Assembly (NCBI GenBank): GCA_016208345.1
Contig: JACQYG010000324.1
Coordinates: forward strand, 1-7,449
DNA: 7,449 bases
Source of the DNA: Chloroflexota bacterium
GTDB lineage: Bacteria > Chloroflexota > DTOL01 > JACQYG01
Direction of reading: 5' to 3'
The notes beneath the pieces were generated by a model that was given only the letters and a program-made list of their open reading frames with translations, was not told the DNA's origin and searched no databases. The number at the start of each line of letters is the position of its first letter. Within the stretch, counting starts at the first letter, position 1. The position numbers were made by a program, and so were the translations under genes. This document shows, piece after piece, positions 7,076-7,449 of this stretch.

Positions 7076-7449
7076 ATGAAGAACATCTGGCAATGGGCAC
7101 CAGGGGCGCTCAAGAACGTGGTGGTGGCCCTGGCCGTTCTTGGAGCGGCCTTTTCCCTGATGGGGCTGCTACCCAGGGTTGGGGGCACGTCACCGCCGGA
7201 GGTGACTGAGCCGCCGCTCGTTGTGGCTTCGGGCAGTGGCCAGGCGGCCCAGCCGGATTTTTCGTTGAGCATCTCGCCGGCCGAGCAGGCGGTGTCAGCG
7301 GGGAACGCGGCGACCTACAAGGTCACCGTTACCGCGCTGAATGGCTTCAACCTCCCGGTGACCCTTTCCGTGCCCAGGGTCCCCCAGGGCATGGCAGTGC
7401 GCTTCGCCACCAACCCGGTGACGCCAACGGTGCAGGCGGAGTTACGTAC
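7076..7449 (+). CDS. Exported or membrane-anchored protein with Ig-like (NEW3-type) domain, N-terminal part
   Basis: The frame is open from the ATG at 7076 to the window edge: 124 full codons plus two bases. GGAG lies 8 bases upstream of the start. Residues 11-33 (ALKNVVVALA onward) are a positively charged start plus hydrophobic core, a signal peptide or membrane anchor with no lipobox. A Pro/Ser/Gly-rich spacer (35-60) follows. From residue 61 begins a beta-sandwich repeat: DFSLSISPAEQAVSAGNAAT, then a strand YKVTVTALNGF (81-91), LPVTLSV (93-99), and PQGMAVRFATNPVTPT (103-118). This pattern, with alternating strands and the PxG...F..NPVTP end, is typical of the Ig-like NEW3-type domains of COG1470-like surface proteins, often in tandem copies on cell-envelope enzymes and adhesins of Chloroflexota and others. 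The catalytic or binding part, if any, lies outside the window, so no function is assigned. Confidence 0.82.
   Translation, partial: MKNIWQWAPGALKNVVVALAVLGAAFSLMGLLPRVGGTSPPEVTEPPLVVASGSGQAAQPDFSLSISPAEQAVSAGNAATYKVTVTALNGFNLPVTLSVPRVPQGMAVRFATNPVTPTVQAELR

Overview
The window is GC-rich, ordinary-looking bacterial chromosome. The best taxonomic guess is a Chloroflexota (Anaerolineae-like) bacterium. This rests on a lipoprotein whose lipobox is followed by a long Pro/Thr linker, a surface protein with an NEW3/Ig-like repeat, and strong GGAGG ribosome sites. It is an inference, since no rRNA or marker phylogeny is available here. I found no phage, transposon, CRISPR, tRNA or rRNA.

Left part, minus strand, read right to left. 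rpsO (ribosomal protein S15) is followed by a strong intrinsic terminator, then pnp (polynucleotide phosphorylase). Next comes a gap with a stem-loop, then an aspartate-semialdehyde-dehydrogenase family gene with a TTG start and a probable terminator. An AI-2E family membrane protein follows, and 22 bases after its stop begins the N-terminal part of a GH36 alpha-galactosidase-like protein that runs off the left edge. That last gene is open to the window boundary. rpsO-pnp is a classic bacterial pair linking translation and RNA turnover. The downstream genes belong to amino-acid biosynthesis, membrane transport and sugar hydrolysis and need not share a function.

Centre, 5793-6109. A divergent control region holds back-to-back sigma70-type promoters: an extended -10 promoter for rpsO, and a near-perfect TTGACA/17/TATATT promoter for the rightward gene. 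A 13-base palindrome overlaps the rpsO -35 box. Both transcripts have structured leaders. The rpsO leader has two perfect hairpins and a tandem 15-base repeat. The rightward leader has a 34-base hairpin and a perfect 14-base tandem duplication just before the ribosome site.

Right part, plus strand. A polar-amino-acid ABC-transporter binding lipoprotein is encoded without an adjacent permease or ATPase in view. A perfect 12-bp hairpin follows, then the start of an exported or membrane-anchored protein with an Ig-like domain that runs off the right edge.

The most interesting points are two. The ASADH-like protein keeps the catalytic Cys and substrate-binding residues but has Tyr where the catalytic His should be. 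The rpsO leader looks like a candidate S15 autoregulatory RNA of a non-E. coli type. I saw no clear sign of a wholly new multi-gene system.
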